From assembly GCA_043747745.1 (NCBI GenBank), contig JAYTOP010000012.1, positions 1 to 64,000 of the forward strand: a stretch of DNA of 64,000 nucleotides, written 5' to 3'. The notes under the pieces are model-generated. The model was not told where the DNA came from and did no database searches. It saw only the letters and a list, made by a program, of their open reading frames with translations. The position numbers and the translations under genes are program-made. Source of the DNA: SZAS-103 sp043747745 (lineage in GTDB: Bacteria; Pseudomonadota; Gammaproteobacteria; Xanthomonadales; Xanthomonadaceae). Below are positions 60,911-64,000 of the stretch, piece by piece. Positions within the stretch are counted from its first letter, which is position 1; every line of letters starts with the position of its first letter.

Positions 60911-63820
60911 ATGGCGACCATGGACAAGAGCTACGAACCGCAGAGTTTCGAGACGCGCTGGTACGCCCAGTGGGAAGCGAGCGGCTGCTTCAAGCCCAGC
61001 GGCACGGGCACGCCGTACACGATCCTGCTGCCGCCGCCGAACGTCACCGGCACCCTGCACATGGGCCACGCGTTCCAGCACACGTTGATGGATGCGCTGA
61101 TCCGCTATCACCGCATGCGCGTCGCTCCCGATGGAACGCGCTACGACACGTTGTGGCAGATGGGCACCGACCACGCCGGCATCGCGACCGAGATGGTGGT
61201 GAATCGCAATCTCGCATTGGAGGGCAAAGGCGAGACGCGCGATTCGCTCGGGCGCGAGAAGTTCATCGAGAAAGTCTGGGAGTGGAAACAGGAATCCGGC
61301 GATACCATCGCGCGGCAGATGCGCCGGCTCGGCGCGTCCGGCGACTGGTCGCGCGAAGTGTTCACGATGGACCCGATGCCGTCGCAGGCGGTGGTCGAAG
61401 CGTTCGTGCGCCTGTACGAAGAACAACTCATTTATCGCGGCCAGCGCCTGGTGAACTGGGACCCGGTACTGAAGACAGCGATCTCGGACCTTGAGGTCGT
61501 CAGCGAGGAAGAAGATGGCTTCATGTGGTCGATCCGCTACGACGTAATCGATCCGCAGCCCGGTGAACCCGACCATCTTGTTGTCGCGACGACGCGACCG
61601 GAGACGATGCTTGGCGACGTTGCTGTGGCAGTGCATCCGGAAGACGAGCGCTATGCCGCGCTAGTGAAGAACAAGCGTCGGCTGCGGTTGCCTTTGACCG
61701 AGCGCGAGATTCCGATCATTGCTGACGACTATGTGGATCGAGAGTTCGGAACCGGCGCAGTCAAGATCACGCCTGCACATGACTTCAATGACTATGCGAT
61801 TGGGCAGCGGCATGCTCTGCAGCCGATAAACATCTTCACGAAAGAAGCCAAGATCGTGAGCGACATGGATTGGCACAGATTCAATCGCTCGACGAATCCC
61901 ACTCCGATCAATGAAGTTTCCGATGTAATCGACATGGCTAGTGACATCGGCATCCCGGAAAAATACTGGGGTCTCGACCGCTACGACGCACGCAAGGTCG
62001 TACTTGCAGACCTCGAGGAAACCGGCCTGCTGGTCGAGAGGAAGAACCACAAACTGCAAGTCCCGCGTGGCGACCGCACCGGGCAAGTCATCGAGCCGTA
62101 CCTGACCGACCAGTGGTTCGTGAAGATGGACACGCTCGGCGCACGCGGGCTCGAACTCGCAGAAGGTGTTGATGGACAGCCGGGCGCCGTGAAATTCGTG
62201 CCGCCGAACTGGATCAACACTTACCGCCACTGGATGGGCAACATCCAGGACTGGTGCATCAGCCGCCAGCTCTGGTGGGGCCATCGCATTCCGGCGTGGT
62301 ACGACGAGAGCGGCAAGATTTACGTTGGTCGCGACGAACCCGAAGTACGTGCGAAGCACGCGCTCCGTTCCGATGTCGCGCTGCGCCAGGACAATGATGT
62401 CCTCGAAACCTGGTTCTCGTCCGCGCTGTGGCCGTTCTCGACGATGGGTTGGCCGAATGAGGATGCGATGCAGGCGCGCGGATTCGACAAGTTCGTGCCG
62501 AGCGACGTGCTGGTCACCGGCTTCGACATCATCTTCTTCTGGGTCGCGCGCATGATCTTCATGACCGACCATTTCACCGGCAAGGTGCCGTTCCGCGAGG
62601 TCTACATCACCGGTCTGGTGCGCGACGCGCACGGCCAGAAAATGTCCAAGTCCAAAGGCAACGTGATCGACCCGATCGACCTGATCGACGGCATCGCGCT
62701 CGACGACCTCGTCGTCAAGCGCACGTCCGGCCTGATGCAACCGCAGATGGCCGCGAAGATCGAGAAGGCCACACGCAAGGAATTCCCCGACGGCATCCCC
62801 GCGTTCGGCGCCGATGCGCTGCGCTTCACGTTCGCATCATTGGCAACGCATGGCCGCGACATCAAGTTCGATTTGAACCGTTGCGAGGGATACAAGAATT
62901 TCTGCAACAAGCTGTGGAATGCAGCGCGCTTCGTGCTGATGAATTGCGAAGGGTTCACGGCAAGCGGTGCGCCGCAACCGACGACGGATGCGGAGCACTG
63001 GATCCTTCATGAGTTCATGCACACGCTGCGGCGTGTCGAAGGCCACTACGCGGACTATCGGTTCGATCTAGTCGCGGAAGCGCTCTACGATTTCACTTGG
63101 AACCAATACTGCGACTGGTTCTTGGAACTCGCCAAACCAGCACTGCAGGCGAACGATGCATCGGCGGCATCGACACGCCACACGCTGCTTTTCGTGCTCG
63201 AATCGTTGTTGCGTGCGCTGCATCCGCTGATCCCGTTCGTCACCGAGGAAATCTGGCAGAACGTCGCATCGAAGCTTGGCATTCCGGCAGGATCGATCAG
63301 CACGCAGCCATATCCCGAACACGCTTCCATCGCCGCGGATGCGGCTACAGCATCGCGCGTCGAGATCCTGAAAGGCGCGATCATCCAGATTCGTTCGATC
63401 CGCAGCCAGATGAATATCCCGCCATCTAAGCTGGTTCCGCTGCTGGTCGAAGGTCCGGCGGACGACACGATCCTTGTGCAACTGTGCGGTCAGGAAGCGA
63501 GCCTGAAATACATTGCGCGCCTTGCGTCCGTGGTTGCCCTCGGCAAGACAGAACCGCCGCCATCGGCAATGGCGCCTTTTTCCGGATTGAAACTGCATAT
63601 CCCCCTCGCGGGCCTTATCGACCTCGACGCCGAACGCACGCGCATCGCCAAGGAAATCGCACGCATCGAAGCCGAGATCCGCAAGTGCGAAGGCAAGCTC
63701 GCGAGCGAGACCTTCGTGCAGAACGCGCCAGCTGCCGTCGTGGGGCAGGAACGCGCGCGGCTCGCTGACTGGACGACGCAACGCGACGCTCTCATAGCGC
63801 AACGCGAGCGCCTGGCCTGA
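60911..63820 (+). CDS. valS: Valyl-tRNA synthetase
   Basis: Class I aminoacyl-tRNA synthetase, 969 residues. HMGH (50-53) in PPPNVTGTLHMGHAFQ and KMSKS (577-581) form the ATP site; MGTDHAGIATEMVV, an editing domain (PDHLVVATTRPETMLGDVAVAVHPEDERY) and ITPAHDFNDY are standard. The anticodon-binding helices and a C-terminal coiled coil (DLDAERTRIAKEIARIEAEIRKCEGKL) are intact. Around codons 245-350 the bases are less GC-rich than elsewhere in the gene. Confidence 0.97.
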   Translation: MATMDKSYEPQSFETRWYAQWEASGCFKPSGTGTPYTILLPPPNVTGTLHMGHAFQHTLMDALIRYHRMRVAPDGTRYDTLWQMGTDHAGIATEMVVNRNLALEGKGETRDSLGREKFIEKVWEWKQESGDTIARQMRRLGASGDWSREVFTMDPMPSQAVVEAFVRLYEEQLIYRGQRLVNWDPVLKTAISDLEVVSEEEDGFMWSIRYDVIDPQPGEPDHLVVATTRPETMLGDVAVAVHPEDERYAALVKNKRRLRLPLTEREIPIIADDYVDREFGTGAVKITPAHDFNDYAIGQRHALQPINIFTKEAKIVSDMDWHRFNRSTNPTPINEVSDVIDMASDIGIPEKYWGLDRYDARKVVLADLEETGLLVERKNHKLQVPRGDRTGQVIEPYLTDQWFVKMDTLGARGLELAEGVDGQPGAVKFVPPNWINTYRHWMGNIQDWCISRQLWWGHRIPAWYDESGKIYVGRDEPEVRAKHALRSDVALRQDNDVLETWFSSALWPFSTMGWPNEDAMQARGFDKFVPSDVLVTGFDIIFFWVARMIFMTDHFTGKVPFREVYITGLVRDAHGQKMSKSKGNVIDPIDLIDGIALDDLVVKRTSGLMQPQMAAKIEKATRKEFPDGIPAFGADALRFTFASLATHGRDIKFDLNRCEGYKNFCNKLWNAARFVLMNCEGFTASGAPQPTTDAEHWILHEFMHTLRRVEGHYADYRFDLVAEALYDFTWNQYCDWFLELAKPALQANDASAASTRHTLLFVLESLLRALHPLIPFVTEEIWQNVASKLGIPAGSISTQPYPEHASIAADAATASRVEILKGAIIQIRSIRSQMNIPPSKLVPLLVEGPADDTILVQLCGQEASLKYIARLASVVALGKTEPPPSAMAPFSGLKLHIPLAGLIDLDAERTRIAKEIARIEAEIRKCEGKLASETFVQNAPAAVVGQERARLADWTTQRDALIAQRERLA

Positions 63821-63830
63821 TTCCGGGACC

Positions 63831-64000
63831 ATGAAGCTCTCCATTCTTGCCACTGGCCGCGACAACAATTTCAACCTGATCCGGTTCCTGGCCGCGTTCG
63901 CGGTGTTGTACAGCCACAGCTACTCGATCGTTCTTGGAATGGAAAGCAACGCCGAGCCGTTCGCTGGCCGCATCGGCTACACCCTGGGCGGTATCGCAGT
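63831..64000 (+). CDS. Acyltransferase 3 family protein, 3' truncated by the window
   Basis: Only the first 56 codons are inside the window. The sequence NNFNLIRFLAAFAVLYSHSYSIVLG is the first membrane helix of acyltransferase-3 (OafA/YrhL-type) proteins, including the catalytic-region His. These integral membrane enzymes O-acetylate LPS, peptidoglycan or other glycans. It starts ten bases after valS. Confidence 0.85.
   Translation, partial: MKLSILATGRDNNFNLIRFLAAFAVLYSHSYSIVLGMESNAEPFAGRIGYTLGGIA

Overview
The window is a 64 kb chromosomal segment of a high-GC gammaproteobacterium, most likely of the order Lysobacterales (Xanthomonadales; Xanthomonadaceae or Rhodanobacteraceae). The evidence is the complete type II secretion cluster in the xps-like order E-F-G-H-I-J-K-L-M-N-D, the gene order glyA-nrdR-ribD-ribE-ribBA-ribH-nusB-thiL-pgpA, single-chain PurL, the lptFG/pepA-holC-valS arrangement, and 7-bp G-tract arrays of the kind described in Xanthomonas. 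The exact genus cannot be read from the sequence. No rRNA, tRNA, CRISPR array, transposase or phage gene was seen.

Layout. 1-9900: small housekeeping and metabolic genes (DUF192, SirB1-like, rubredoxin, thiE, hemL, a cupin, a trans-sulfuration enzyme, a glyoxalase-fold protein), then a sugar-use locus in which a GH1 beta-glucosidase (in-frame stop) and glucokinase (frameshift) are both broken, opposite an orphan MsmK/UgpC-type ATPase and beside a LacI-type operator-like site. 9985-14981: rsmI, lpoA, yraN, a GlcD-like FAD oxidoreductase and pgpA. 14978-22263: the long minus-strand riboflavin/glycine operon, with one foreign-looking gene inside. 22433-25505: ettA, a small secreted protein flanked by inverted repeats, and pyrF. 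25707-30277: Wzm/Wzt polysaccharide exporter with two glycosyltransferases and a methyltransferase, translationally coupled to gspD. 30277-41738: type II secretion operon. 42038-45697: a 1219-residue trimeric autotransporter built almost wholly of 7-residue repeats. 46026-49103: a secreted sortilin-like Asp-box propeller protein. 49282-53316: purL. 53401-58201: dsbC, xerD, an RDD protein, lptG and lptF. 58413-63820: pepA, a small membrane protein, holC and valS. The window ends in an acyltransferase-3 gene.

Several blocks serve the cell envelope: Wzm/Wzt would export a glycan assembled by the neighbouring glycosyltransferases, the Gsp machine would secrete folded exoproteins, LptFG would extract LPS, DsbC would isomerise periplasmic disulfides, and LpoA would activate peptidoglycan synthesis.

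The most unusual feature is a set of non-coding repeats that has entered coding genes. Arrays of 7-bp G-tract units occur at about eight sites. At three sites they flank a 54-bp double-hairpin element. Two copies of that element lie in frame inside purL, in different reading frames; a related array supplies a 65-residue leader of the pseudopilin GspI, and another supplies the first residues of RibD. Other repeat families (GTAG-headed hairpins, CGTCATCCCG hairpins, a TTCGACAGGCTCA inverted repeat) occupy many intergenic gaps.
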